A DNA stretch of 64,000 bases from Fodinibius sp034521915 (GCF_034521915.1 NZ_JAXHLU010000016.1:180701-244700), one strand, 5' to 3'; shown: positions 26,434 to 36,177, counted from the first letter of the stretch. Notes: a model not told the origin generated them from the letters alone. Translations and numbers: made by a program.

Positions 26434-26914
26434 ATGAGTGATTTAAATCAAATCGGCTTGGATAAAGCTAAATCAAAAGAGTTGGCAGAAAAACTGAATG
26501 AGCTTTTGGCAAACTATTCAGTATTCTACCAAAATACGCGCGGATATCATTGGAATATTAAGGGTGATGATTTTTTCGAACTTCATGTGAAGTTTGAAGA
26601 ATTATATAACGATTTATTGGTAAAAATTGATGAGGTGGCGGAGCGTATTTTAACGCTGAATCATTCTCCCAATCACCGTTATTCCGGGTATATCGAGCAA
26701 GTCTGAAATTGCAGAAAGCAATCACGTATCAGACGGTAAAACGGCGGTACATGAAATTTTAAATGCCTTTAAATCGATTATCACGCTGCAGCGTGAAATT
26801 TTGGAGCTCTCTGATGAAGCCGGTGATGAGGGAACCAACGCCTTGATGAGTGATTACATCCGTGAGCAGGAAAAAGAAGTGTGGATGTATTCTTCTTATG
26901 TTGATGAAAAATAA
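26434..26914 (+). pseudogene. dps: Dps ferritin-like DNA-protection protein, +1 frame break
   Basis: The first frame (to 26706) encodes NTRGYHWNIKGDDFFELHV, with ferroxidase His and the following Asp/Glu helix, then stops just after SGYIEQV. Skipping one G at about 26701 continues the same protein in the next frame (SEIAESNHVSDGKTAVHE ... EGTNALMSDYIREQEKEVWM) to the stop at 26912. Fused length is about 159 residues, normal for Dps, which stores iron and protects DNA. The intact second half, without stops, suggests a recent lesion or a base error. Confidence 0.88.
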
Positions 26915-26936
26915 TTGATGGAACGCGTATAGATCT

Positions 26937-26972
26937 AAAGGCCTTTATGATTATTCATAGAGGCCTTTTTTT
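26937..26972 (+). terminator. Terminator after dps
   Basis: AAAGGCCT pairs with AGGCCTTT around a 20-base loop and runs into seven Ts. Confidence 0.85.
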
Positions 26973-27018
26973 GATGGTATTCTATAAACAATTCCTACAA
27001 TATTAAATCACTCTTATT

Positions 27019-27405
27019 ATGTCCTATTATTATAGCAAAACTTTGGATACCTCTTTTGAAGATGCAATAGAAAAAACGACTGCTGCTTTAAAGGAGGAGG
27101 GATTTGGCGTTCTTACCGAAATTGATATAAAGGCAACGCTTAAAAAGAAGCTGGATGTCGATTTTAAAAAGTATCAGATTCTGGGGGCCTGTAATCCGCC
27201 GTTGGCTCACAAAGCGCTAACGGCCGAAGATCATATTGGATTAATGCTGCCCTGCAATGTCATTGTACAGGAGCATGAAAACGGAGAGGTTGAAGTTTCT
27301 GCCGTCGATCCTGTTGCGTCTATGCAGGCTATCGAAAATGACGAGCTCGGAGACGTTGCGCAAAAAGTTCAAGGATTACTCAAAAAGGTGATTGATAACC
27401 TTTAG
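27019..27405 (+). CDS. DUF302 protein
   Basis: The 128-residue protein matches DUF302: SFEDAIEKTTAALKEEGFGVLTEIDI, a GACNPPLAHKAL loop and LMLPCNVIVQE. The family function is unknown, though some structures bind heme-like or small ligands. It follows the redox block but behind a terminator, so it has its own promoter. Confidence 0.9.
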   Translation: MSYYYSKTLDTSFEDAIEKTTAALKEEGFGVLTEIDIKATLKKKLDVDFKKYQILGACNPPLAHKALTAEDHIGLMLPCNVIVQEHENGEVEVSAVDPVASMQAIENDELGDVAQKVQGLLKKVIDNL

Positions 27406-27487
27406 AGTATTTAAAAAAGATTTATCGTGAACTTGCTGTGTTTCGACTATTCGGGATTTCAGGATCTAAGATTGCAGCTATGTAAAA

Positions 27488-28570
27488 CTAAGGAGCTTTA
27501 TACACTACCGAGTTGATGTTCATTCCTGCGCCTACGGATGATAAAACGATAGCATCCCCGGATTGTATTTGATGCCCGTCCATCTGTCCGCGCAAAATAA
27601 GATCAAGTAAGGTGGGCACCGTGGCAACCGAGGTATTTCCAAGCCATGAGATAGTCATGGGCATGATGTTCTCAGGGACACTCTCCTTGCCGTACAGCTT
27701 TCCCAACCGTTGTAAAATGGCATCATCCATTTTAGCGTTGGCCTGGTGGATAAGCACTTTGTGAACATCTTCAAAATTGAGGTCGGCTTTTTCCAGGCTC
27801 GTCTTCACAAGATCGGGCACATTGGTTAGCGCATATTGATACAGTTTACGTCCGTCCATATGCATGTAGAGAGGAGCCTTTGCTGACTCGGGATCGAAGG
27901 GAGGTTCCATCCGCAAAAAGTAGGCTTCTTCTTTAGCGTCGGTTCGTGCGGCATGACTCAATATTCCAATATCTTCGTTCGTTTTTTTGGATTCCAAAAC
28001 AGTAGCTCCGGCTCCGTCGGCATATATCATGCTATCCCGGTCATTGGGGTCACAGATGCGCGAAAGTGTTTCGGCACCGATAACCAGGCAGCTCGAAGCG
28101 TCTCCGCTCTGCAGATAGTAGTTCGACTGGATGATTCCCTGCGTCCAGCCCGGACATCCAAAAGGAAGATCGTAGGCTACACAGTTCGGATTTTCGATCT
28201 CCAGTTTTTGTTTTACCCGCGAAGCCAGGCTGGGCACCATATCTGAAGCTGGGATATCGGCACGGACATCACCAAAATTGTGACCTACAATAATGTAGTC
28301 CAGTTCTTCGTAATCAAGGCCGGCATCATTGAGCGCTTTTTCCCCGGCCTCTGCCGCCATATCAGAAGCAAGGACATCATCAGCCGCATAACGACGTTCT
28401 TTAATCCCGGTGATCTCCTCGAATTTCTGAATGATCTCCTCATTGGTTTTATCGAAGGGAGATCCGTCAGCATTTAGAAAGTTGCGATCCAAAAAGTCAG
28501 AATTGGAAACTTTATTGGGTGGAATATAGGAGCCTGTTCCAGTAATTATTGATCGGTATGATTGAGCCAT
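27488..28570 (-). CDS. FabH-like 3-oxoacyl-ACP synthase III
   Basis: The 360-residue thiolase-fold enzyme has the KAS III triad: Cys in DLPFGCPGWTQG, His in VLIHQANAKM and Asn in SWLGNTSVATVP, plus the C-terminal SVGAGMNINSVVY. FabH starts fatty-acid elongation with acetyl-CoA and malonyl-ACP. It is longer than E. coli FabH by about 40 residues, with an insert after PPNKVSN. It could be a lineage-specific KAS III, not the main fabH. No fab genes are adjacent. Confidence 0.9.
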   Translation of the reverse strand: MAQSYRSIITGTGSYIPPNKVSNSDFLDRNFLNADGSPFDKTNEEIIQKFEEITGIKERRYAADDVLASDMAAEAGEKALNDAGLDYEELDYIIVGHNFGDVRADIPASDMVPSLASRVKQKLEIENPNCVAYDLPFGCPGWTQGIIQSNYYLQSGDASSCLVIGAETLSRICDPNDRDSMIYADGAGATVLESKKTNEDIGILSHAARTDAKEEAYFLRMEPPFDPESAKAPLYMHMDGRKLYQYALTNVPDLVKTSLEKADLNFEDVHKVLIHQANAKMDDAILQRLGKLYGKESVPENIMPMTISWLGNTSVATVPTLLDLILRGQMDGHQIQSGDAIVLSSVGAGMNINSVVYKAP

Positions 28571-28891
28571 AATATTGGATCATTATGATGTAAAAAGCAG
28601 ATAAATGCCCTTCAGTTTTTGTAATCTACAATAGTGCTTCTAATTCATTTGAACTGCAAAAATAACACTAAACTTATTAAATTGTAATTATAGTAAACAA
28701 TTAAATACATAATAGTCTTTTTTAATTAGTGATCTTCATATCGGGTACATATTAAAGTGGTTATTTGCAGCAGTTTTTTGAGATGAATGAATACCCTTTT
28801 ATCATTGTGAGCCAACTGTTTATCGATGATTGTTATGAACAAAATTCAGCCTTAATTTTTAAAAATTATTAATTGATTAAAGTCCCCACTT
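28571..28891. other. Divergent AT-rich intergenic region
   Basis: This 321-base gap separates divergent genes and should hold both promoters. I see no ORF, RNA gene or strong palindrome in it. Confidence 0.5.
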
Positions 28892-30175
28892 ATGTCGTAT
28901 AAAGACAAGTATACCACCGCCGAAGAAGCCGTAAAACTTATTAATTCAGGAGATCGTGTGTTCATTCACAGCGTAGCTGCCGCTCCCCAGCCGTTGATTA
29001 ATGCTATGACGGCTCGGGCCCCAGAGCTCGAAGATATCGAGATTGTTCACTTGCATACTGAGGGTGAAGCTCCCTATGTAAAACCTGAATACAGTGATAC
29101 CTTTCATACCGATGCCCTGTTTGTTGGGGCTAATGTGCGTAAGGCGGTTAACGAAGGTAGTGCCGATTATCTGCCCATTTTCTTGAGTGAAGTGCCCGGC
29201 CTGTTTCGCAAAAAAATTATGCCCATCGATATGGCGCTGGTTCAGGTTTCTCCACCTGATAAGCACGGCTATTGCTCGCTGGGTGTTTCTGTGGATGCTT
29301 CTCGTGCTGCCCTGCAAGAGGCCAAGCGAGCTATTGCGTTGGTGAATCCCAATATGCCGCGCACGCATGGTGATGGCATTTTTCACGCCAGCCGCTTTAA
29401 TGCACTAGTAGAATCAGAAGAGCCGCTGCACGAGCATACCATTGCTGAACCTACCCAAGTAGAAAAGAAAATCGGTCAAAATTGTGCTGAGCTCGTTGAA
29501 GACGGGGCTACCCTGCAAATGGGAATTGGAGCCATTCCCAATGCTGTACTCGATGCATTGGATGGACATAAAGATTTGGGAATTCATACCGAGATGTTTT
29601 CAGATGGCGTAATGGATCTTGTTGAAAAAGGCGTGATTAATGGCAAGGAAAAAGCTACCCATCCCGAAAAAATAGTGGCCAGTTTTGTGATGGGCAGCCG
29701 CGACTTATACGACTTTGTGGATGACAATCCCATGATTGCCATGCTGGATGTAGCTTATGTTAACGATACGGCCGTTATTCGACGAAATCCGAAAGTGACT
29801 GCCATCAATAGTGCGGTGGAAGTTGATATTACCGGACAGGTTTGTGCGGATTCGATCGGGACCTATCACTATTCAGGGGTTGGTGGACAGATGGATTTTA
29901 TTCGGGGGGCATCACTCAGTGAAGGTGGAAAGCCTATTATAGCGCTGCCATCTACCACCAGTCGGGGTGAAAGTAAAATTGTGCCGCATCTAAAACAGGG
30001 AGCCGGCGTTGTTACTACGAGAGCCCACGTCCATTATGTAGTAACTGAATATGGGGTTGCCAACCTTTACGGCAAAAATCTGCGCGATCGTGCAAAGGCG
30101 CTTATAGGTATTGCACATCCCGATCATCGCGAAGAACTGAATAAAGCCGTTCGGGAGCGTTTTAAGCACGTGTAA
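28892..30175 (+). CDS. Acetyl-CoA hydrolase/transferase family enzyme (Cat1-like)
   Basis: The 427-residue protein matches acetyl-CoA hydrolase / 4-hydroxybutyrate CoA-transferase. It has VSPPDKHGYCSLG and QMGIGAIPNAV, the catalytic Glu in GIHTEMFSDGVMDL, GQMDFIRGASLS and the C-terminal HYVVTEYGVANLYGKNLRDRA. It moves CoA between short acids such as acetate, succinate, propionate or 4-hydroxybutyrate. With mutAB in the same window, a propionyl/succinyl-CoA:acetate role is attractive but not shown. Confidence 0.92.
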   Translation: MSYKDKYTTAEEAVKLINSGDRVFIHSVAAAPQPLINAMTARAPELEDIEIVHLHTEGEAPYVKPEYSDTFHTDALFVGANVRKAVNEGSADYLPIFLSEVPGLFRKKIMPIDMALVQVSPPDKHGYCSLGVSVDASRAALQEAKRAIALVNPNMPRTHGDGIFHASRFNALVESEEPLHEHTIAEPTQVEKKIGQNCAELVEDGATLQMGIGAIPNAVLDALDGHKDLGIHTEMFSDGVMDLVEKGVINGKEKATHPEKIVASFVMGSRDLYDFVDDNPMIAMLDVAYVNDTAVIRRNPKVTAINSAVEVDITGQVCADSIGTYHYSGVGGQMDFIRGASLSEGGKPIIALPSTTSRGESKIVPHLKQGAGVVTTRAHVHYVVTEYGVANLYGKNLRDRAKALIGIAHPDHREELNKAVRERFKHV

Positions 30176-30286
30176 TCTCGGTTTCCAGAAAATTCCGGAA
30201 TAGAATAGTATTAAGCTCCATCTATGCTTATTTCACTATAAAGCTATTTGACAACATACCATGTATTGAATTGGAGAAGTATATTA

Positions 30287-31753
30287 CTACTGAATAGGCA
30301 GCTTAAAATAAAAGATCGCTCCTGAATCCGGACGATTCTTTGCGTGAATTTCCTGGTTATGCAGCTCCAGAATCTTTTTTGCAATAGCCAATCCAAGTCC
30401 CGTTCCTCCATCACTTTTGGAACGGCTTTTTTCTGCCCGATAAAAGCGGTCAAAGATATGGGGCAGATCCTCCTCTTCAATTCCTGAACCATTATCTTTA
30501 ACAGAAATGAAAATATGTTCCTCATTTGGATTGAGCTCAACTTCAACGCTCCCTCCCTCAGGCGTGTACTGAATGGCATTTTCAATTAAATTACTCAGTG
30601 CCCTTTCGATCAGGGCAATATCTGCCACGACGAGTGGTAATGACGAAGGGGCCTCTACTTTTATATTGGCATTCTTTTGTTCAGCCTTCTGTTCAAACTT
30701 CAGAGCTATATCTTGTACCAGATCAGCGATTGAAAATGGTTCAAAGTTGGGGTCAACTTGTTTGGTATCAAGCTTTGAAAGCTCGAAAAGTTCTTTAACC
30801 AACTCCCTCAGCATTGAAGTATTTTTCAATATTATTTCTAAATACTTCTTCCTCTCTTCATTGTCGAGCTCTGAATCCTTCAGTAAAATCGTCTCAACAT
30901 AGCCCTGTATGGAAGCCAGCGGACTTCGCAAATCGTGCGAAATATTGGCAATAAGTTCACGCCGCAGCTTATCGGTCTTTTTCAGTTCTTTTACGTTTTC
31001 CTGTATGGTATCGGCCATGTTGTTAAAACTCATTGCTAAGCGCCCAATTTCATCATCGCTTTGCACCGGTACCCGGGGTTTCAAATTGCCCCGATCGAAC
31101 TGTCCAATGATTCGGGTCATTTTCCTGAGCCGTTTTGTCATAAAGGCAAAGAGGATCAGTCCCAAAACAGCGGTTACTAACAATATTATCCCAAAAACTT
31201 GTAAACTCGTCCGTAAGAAATAACTGTTCTCGAGCATACTCAGCGCTGAATCGTATTTTTCCCCGCCCAGTATCACATAAATGTATCCCTGCCCCAAAGA
31301 TCCGATATCTATAGTGGCGGCGGAAAACGGCTTTTGACTGTCGGGATTTCTTGGATCTTCGCCCAATATGAGATGGTCATAATCCTGAGTAAGGAATTTC
31401 TTTACAGGCTCCAGCTCAACAGAATCTTGTTTGATTTCTTTATCAGGCCCAATAAAATAGGCCAGAATTTCTCCATTATTATTCAGGAGATATATCTCGA
31501 TTCTTGGGTTAACGACCATCATATCATGGATGGATTGCTTTATGCTATCGATTGCCAGGCTATCTTCAAGGTGAGGTTCGAACTCGTAAGCCATATTTCG
31601 CGCCAGATCCAGGTTAAGTTTCTGATCGGCCTGACGAACAAATTGCATGGACGAATTGTAGGTAATAGCAACCTGGGCTATTCCCAAAGCAGTTAGCAAC
31701 AGTAAAAAAACTAACGATAGTTTTCCGTAAAATGAGGTGAAGATCTTTTTCAT
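30287..31753 (-). CDS. Membrane sensor histidine kinase with HAMP domain
   Basis: The 488-residue kinase has a transmembrane helix near the N-terminus (LSLVFLLLLTALGIA), an extracytoplasmic sensor of about 150 residues, a second helix near residue 190, then HAMP (RGNLKPRVPVQSDDEIGRLA). HisKA follows with His273 in ANISHDLRSPLASIQG, then an ATPase domain (NLIENAIQYTPEGG, GTGLGLAIAKK). I start it at 31753, where its ATG overlaps the stop of the response regulator (ATGA), indicating translational coupling. Confidence 0.95.
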   Translation of the reverse strand: MKKIFTSFYGKLSLVFLLLLTALGIAQVAITYNSSMQFVRQADQKLNLDLARNMAYEFEPHLEDSLAIDSIKQSIHDMMVVNPRIEIYLLNNNGEILAYFIGPDKEIKQDSVELEPVKKFLTQDYDHLILGEDPRNPDSQKPFSAATIDIGSLGQGYIYVILGGEKYDSALSMLENSYFLRTSLQVFGIILLVTAVLGLILFAFMTKRLRKMTRIIGQFDRGNLKPRVPVQSDDEIGRLAMSFNNMADTIQENVKELKKTDKLRRELIANISHDLRSPLASIQGYVETILLKDSELDNEERKKYLEIILKNTSMLRELVKELFELSKLDTKQVDPNFEPFSIADLVQDIALKFEQKAEQKNANIKVEAPSSLPLVVADIALIERALSNLIENAIQYTPEGGSVEVELNPNEEHIFISVKDNGSGIEEEDLPHIFDRFYRAEKSRSKSDGGTGLGLAIAKKILELHNQEIHAKNRPDSGAIFYFKLPIQ

Positions 31754-32472
31754 CTGCTTAGTTCTCCTTTCTCGGCAAAGCGGTATCCCACTCCCCAAAC
31801 CGTTTTTAAATATTCTGGTTCAGACGGATTTTCTTCAATTTTATTTCTCAGTCGGTTAATATGCGAGTTGACCGTATGATCATATCCATCAAATTGGTAT
31901 CCCCAAATTTCTGTTAATAGTTCTTCGCGTGAAAATACCTTGCCGGGATTACTCGCGAAGAGCTGCAGAAGATCAAACTCTTTGGGTGTAACTGATATTG
32001 AATCACCGTCAACTATAACTTTCTTTTTGTCAAAATTGATCACCATGTCACCAATTTCTATTTGATCCCGGCCCTCCGTTTGGGATGAGCTTTCTTTGTC
32101 GATGGCAACTCTGCGTATATTAGCTTTGATGCGGGCAAGCAACTCACGAATGCTGAAAGGCTTTGTCAAATAATCATCGGCCCCAAGTTCCAGGCCCAAC
32201 ACTTTGTCAAACTCCTCTGATTTGGCCGTAAGCATTAAAATTGGGGTTTGGTTTCCCTCAGATCGCAACGTTTTACAAACTTCAATACCATCAATTTCCG
32301 GTAACATCAGATCCAGAATGATCAAATCGTAATCACCGGATCGAGCTTTCTGTAATCCCACTTTCCCGTCCAGTGCCTTGTCGAGCGTGAAGCTCGATTC
32401 ATCCAAATTGATTTCAACGAGATCAATGATCTCTGAATCGTCCTCGATAATAAGAATGTTATCTTTTCCCAT
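31750..32472 (-). CDS. OmpR-family response regulator
   Basis: The 240-residue regulator has a receiver (IIEDDSE; Asp54 in LIILDLMLPEIDG; Lys in YLTKPFS) and an OmpR winged helix (LTPKEFDLL-type segment VTPKEFDLLQLFA, EIWGYQFDGYDHTVNSHINRLR). It forms a cognate pair with the downstream kinase. Targets are unknown. The broken Spondin gene just upstream ends in its own terminator. Confidence 0.96.
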   Translation of the reverse strand: MGKDNILIIEDDSEIIDLVEINLDESSFTLDKALDGKVGLQKARSGDYDLIILDLMLPEIDGIEVCKTLRSEGNQTPILMLTAKSEEFDKVLGLELGADDYLTKPFSIRELLARIKANIRRVAIDKESSSQTEGRDQIEIGDMVINFDKKKVIVDGDSISVTPKEFDLLQLFASNPGKVFSREELLTEIWGYQFDGYDHTVNSHINRLRNKIEENPSEPEYLKTVWGVGYRFAEKGELSR

Positions 32473-32540
32473 AGGAATTAACTAATAACGATTGGATAGA
32501 AAACAAAATTTAACTTCAAAGTTCATTAAAGAAAAATAAA

Positions 32541-32567
32541 GCCACCTCTCACATATCGAGAGGTGGC
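32541..32567 (-). terminator. Terminator of the Spondin-like gene
   Basis: GCCACCTCTC and GAGAGGTGGC form a perfect 10-bp stem with a 7-base loop, followed by a T-rich stretch on the minus strand. It separates the Spondin gene from the response regulator. Confidence 0.8.
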
Positions 32568-32588
32568 AAATTACAACCATTACATCTT

Positions 32589-34097
32589 TTACTGCGATCG
32601 TGTTGGAGTAATGGTTATCTGAATTACTTCGCTATTATCCGGATAATCAAAATCATTTGTCAATGCATTTTCAATCCGGGTTACCGTTTCTTCTTCATCG
32701 GGGCCCACGTCAAGAGCGGTAGCGCCCTGTCGTGGCTTTTGATTAATGACCGACGCCCGGTTCTTCATCAGTCTCCGTTCCGGCATCCCAAAGCATAATT
32801 CGGTCCGTAATATCACCGCTGACAGGGTTTCCATTCTCGTCAAACAGTGCTATTCCTTCCGAGTCAAAGGAAAAAAAGAGATCGTTCGACTGCACAAACA
32901 TCGAGAAAAGGGACAAGTCTATCGCCGGGACTTGCGGTAATTTCAAACTCAACGCTTTCTCCCTGACCTTCGGCTGCAGGTTCTAATGCAGGTACATTGC
33001 CATTAGCATTTACTTCCGTACCAACGATGCTTACCGCATCTTCGGCTTCGAGCATATCAACTAAGCCCATTTCAGGGGGCAGATCCATATCGCCCAGCAT
33101 ACCTGCAGGAAATCCATCCTCAGCAACAATCGAAACACCACTGGGTGCATCCTCTCCTTCCATAAACGGCTCAAATCCCTGATCATGAACGGCATAAACA
33201 GGTGGAGACAAGGGAACCGTCAATCCTTTGTGATCAGCAATATTATCTGCCAGGCCTTCTTCTTCGGAAGGTGGAAGATCCTGGTCGCCTATCATATCAG
33301 CCGGAAAACCATCTTCGGCTATCCATTCCAGGCCTCTGCTGGCTGATTCGCCTTCCATGAAAAGAGCAAACGGCATGGCATCTTCATGAACGGCCCAGGC
33401 GAATGGGAGATAGCGGTACAGGTTTGCTGCCTTCGGAGGTCTCCAGGGTCATAGTATCCGAAACATTGGTAACATGTACCGTAAATTGACTCTCACCATC
33501 GTGTTCTATGGTGACTTCAATAACTTCTGACTTGTCAGGATAGGTATATCCCCCGGGACCCTGCTGCCCATTATCGATTCGGACAATATTGCCGTTCTCA
33601 TCTTCGCCGGTATTCGGTCCGTTTTGTTTCGGTTTTTGATTTGGTCCCACACCCGGTTCTTCATTGATTTCAGTGCCTGCATCATACAGGTACAACTGAT
33701 CCGTCACATTTCCGGTAACGGGATTGCCTTGATCATCGTACAGATCCAAACCTTCCGGCGGAAAAGCATAATACAGATCATTAGACTGCACAAACATCGA
33801 AGCGAAATTTAAACGCATTCCGCTCCCGCCTATCGGAGGCAAAGTGCTTGAAGGTGCTGTAAAAGAAAATGATGCAGTCTCACCCGGAAATATGGCCGGT
33901 CCTTCGTCAGGCCCACCCGGCGAAACGGTAACTCCGCTTTTGAGCACAGGACTCGGAACATTTACGTTTTGTACTTCAACAGAAAATGTCGTTTCCATTT
34001 CTTGCGGACCCGAGCTGTCATCAGAGCAACCCATCGTTATACCAATGGATATCGCAATTACAAAAAATAGTGTAGTGCTGAGATGTAATTTATTCAT
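32589..34097 (-). pseudogene. Two-domain Spondin_N-like lipoprotein broken by three +1 frame breaks
   Basis: The gene starts at 34097 with a lipoprotein signal (ISIGITMGC). The first frame carries FASMFVQSNDLYYAF, LYDAGTEINEEPGVGPNQ and SEVIEVTIEHD. Frame changes at about 33405 (CCC run), 32915 and 32744 restore a continuous product: LSPFAWAVHED, GLEWIAEDGFPADM, a second LSPPVYAVHDQ unit, LFSMFVQSNDLFFSF, WDAGTETDEEPGV and a matching end. Each change requires skipping one base. Rebuilt length is about 500 residues with two Spondin-like units. It would be a surface lipoprotein of unknown role. Confidence 0.8.
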
Positions 34098-34489
34098 ATC
34101 AGTTTTAGTTTGTTTGGGTTTAGTGAATTAGCACTTATAAGGGTATGCACTCAGCACCGAAATAAAATCACAAAAGTGTAACGATTGGCTAACAAAAGAC
34201 TTACGAATAATTGCATCCGGCTTTAGATATAACCAAAGCCCTTTAACAAAAGAATGATCTGATTGTGAATCCCAAATGTGAAAATTGTTCGATCCTTCTA
34301 AAGGGGCCAACGCAGAGTATTGGGCCGAGATAAATTGGTTAAGAAGTGAGGCATCTCGTCGTTACCTCCTCGGAGTTGACTTGTTGATGGGAAAGGCACC
34401 GCCGCGGAGCAACAGTGTCATACTGAGCGAAGTGCTCCGAATCCAAGGGCGCAGGAGTACGGAGTTGAATATATTTCCTGCCACTGGAA

Positions 34490-34686
34490 TCGCGTAGGGT
34501 CTAAAAGATTATCACTCAATCCTACGCGAGTAATTTCAGGGAGATGGATTTGACTTCATTTGCTACGCTCATTCCATCTCCCGAAAGCTTTTGGAATCAG
34601 GATCTCGCAGGGACAAGAAACGTTGAGCAAGACTCTTGCCAGATCAACGATATAGTCCTTACGAGATCCCGGATCGGAGTCCGGGA
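34490..34686. repeat. Series of short hairpins in a gene-free region
   Basis: Between the Spondin gene and msrA, bases 34098-34906 hold no supported gene. Perfect stems occur at 34490-34529 (TCGCGTAGG/CCTACGCGA), 34541-34580 (GAGATGGA/TCCATCTC) and 34667-34686 (TCCCGGA/TCCGGGA). A GTCATACTGAGCGAAGTGCT stretch near 34418 resembles dispersed repeats seen in many Bacteroidota-like genomes. Confidence 0.6.
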
Positions 34687-34772
34687 TGACATGACAGGTA
34701 TTTCTTGGTTTTTGCCATCTAACCCAACCGCTAAACCCGTTATGAATAGTTTGTGGATACGCTAAATAATCG

Positions 34773-34898
34773 AGGCCTTTGCAAAACCCTCAAAATTTAG
34801 CTTGTCATTGCGAGCCTGAGAAGCAATCTCCCGATCAAAGCTTCTTAAAGGAGATCGCCACATTACATTCGCGATGACAGAATGGTTTTGCAAAGCCT
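34773..34898. repeat. Long REP/MITE-like palindrome
   Basis: The ends AGGCCTTTGCAAAACC and GGTTTTGCAAAGCCT are inverted copies with one extra base. Inside, TGTCATTGCGA pairs with TCGCGATGACA and GCAATCTCC with GGAGATCGC. The whole 126 bases can fold into one hairpin. The GTCATTGCGAG core is a familiar dispersed palindrome type. No transposase is nearby. Confidence 0.75.
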
Positions 34899-34906
34899 TC
34901 TATTAA

Positions 34907-35572
34907 TCAGGGATTGACAGACTCTTTTAGCATATGGGAAAACTCTTTACGGAATTTCTTAAGCTTTGGGGCAATGACCACTTGGCAGTATCCGGCATTG
35001 GGATTATTTTCGTAGTAATTCTGGTGGTAGTTTTCTGCTTTCGAATAGTTGCTGAGCGGTTCGATTTCCGTAACAATAGGATCTTCCCAAAGATCTGACT
35101 CATCAGTCTCTTTCAGCGATCGTTCGGCAATTTCTTTCTGCTTCTCATTGTGATAGAAGATGACCGACCGGTATTGTGGTCCCACATCCGGTCCCTGGCG
35201 ATTTTTTGTGGTGGGATTATGCGTGTGCCAGAGAACAGTCAAAAGCTGGTCATAGCTGATGACAGAGGGATCAAACGTTATGCGGGTCACCTCGGCATGG
35301 CCGGTGTTGCCATTAACGACCTCTCTATAACTCGGGTCTTCTACATGCCCGCCTGCGTATCCCGCCTCAACAGATTTGACGCCCTTTAACTCTTCGAATA
35401 TTGCTTCAACACACCAAAAACATCCTGCGCCAAAGGTAGCTTGTTCCAAGTTTTGGTTTTCTATTTGCACCTCATCTTTGGATGATTTCTGATCACCTGA
35501 GGTAGAAGTTGTTATCGCTGTGATACTTATAAATAAAACACCGGTCAATAAAATTGTGGTCAGCTTACTCAT
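34907..35572 (-). CDS. msrA: Exported peptide-methionine (S)-S-oxide reductase
   Basis: The 221-residue protein has an N-terminal hydrophobic signal (TTILLTGVLFISITAI) and the MsrA core: GAGCFWCVEAIFE with catalytic Cys51, GYAGGHVEDPSYREV, HTHNPTTKNRQGPDVGPQYRS and the C-terminal GYCQVV. It repairs oxidised methionine, here outside the cytoplasm. It overlaps msrB by 4 bases. Confidence 0.95.
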   Translation of the reverse strand: MSKLTTILLTGVLFISITAITTSTSGDQKSSKDEVQIENQNLEQATFGAGCFWCVEAIFEELKGVKSVEAGYAGGHVEDPSYREVVNGNTGHAEVTRITFDPSVISYDQLLTVLWHTHNPTTKNRQGPDVGPQYRSVIFYHNEKQKEIAERSLKETDESDLWEDPIVTEIEPLSNYSKAENYHQNYYENNPNAGYCQVVIAPKLKKFRKEFSHMLKESVNP

Positions 35573-36177
35573 TGTTGTACCTCACTTTGGTTTTCCAAAT
35601 TAGCATTCTTTTCAAACTGGAGGGCGGTTGAATTCATACAATATCGTAATCCCGTTGGTTCAGGCCCATCCTCGAATACATGTCCAATATGGGAACCACA
35701 TCTGGCACAGACGATTTCCGTACGGGTCATGAAGTAGGAGTTGTCTTCCCGTTCTTCCACAACCTTTTCATGAATAGGTTTCCAAAAGCTGGGCCACCCG
35801 GTACCAGATTTATACTTTGTATCGGAATGAAAAAGCGGCAGCCCACATGCTTGGCAATAATATATTCCTTCCTCCTTGTTATCCCAGTACTCATTGGTGT
35901 AGGGTATTTCCGTTCCTCTATTTCGGAGAATCCTAAATTCGGAGTTGGTAAGTTGTTCCCTCCATTCCTCTTCGGTTTTGGTGATTTTCTCGATTTCGAA
36001 ATCAATAGTATCAGCCGATACACTTTTTATAATTTGCTGAGAAAGGGCGGAAGAATGTATTGCTGCATGCCTGGACGCATCAGAAAACTCCTTCGATCCG
36101 CAAGATTGTAATACCAAGGCCGGGATTAGTAACACCAAAAAGATATTATAAGGCGCGTGTTTTTTAGCGTGATCCAT
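35569..36177 (-). CDS. msrB: Lipoprotein peptide-methionine (R)-S-oxide reductase
   Basis: The 202-residue protein has a lipobox (ALVLQSC, Cys26) and an MsrB domain: YYCQAC and VCARCGSHIGHVF as the zinc Cys pairs, GTGWPSFW, and catalytic Cys180 in GLRYCMNSTAL. Together with the overlapping msrA it forms an exported repair pair that handles both sulfoxide isomers of envelope proteins. Confidence 0.95.
   Translation of the reverse strand: MDHAKKHAPYNIFLVLLIPALVLQSCGSKEFSDASRHAAIHSSALSQQIIKSVSADTIDFEIEKITKTEEEWREQLTNSEFRILRNRGTEIPYTNEYWDNKEEGIYYCQACGLPLFHSDTKYKSGTGWPSFWKPIHEKVVEEREDNSYFMTRTEIVCARCGSHIGHVFEDGPEPTGLRYCMNSTALQFEKNANLENQSEVQQ

Noticed and set aside
26695..26710. prfB-like programmed +1 frameshift in dps
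   Set aside because: A UGA does follow the slip point, but the P-site codon GUC (or CAA) re-pairs poorly after a +1 slip and no upstream Shine-Dalgarno-like element is seen. Dps is not known to use recoding.
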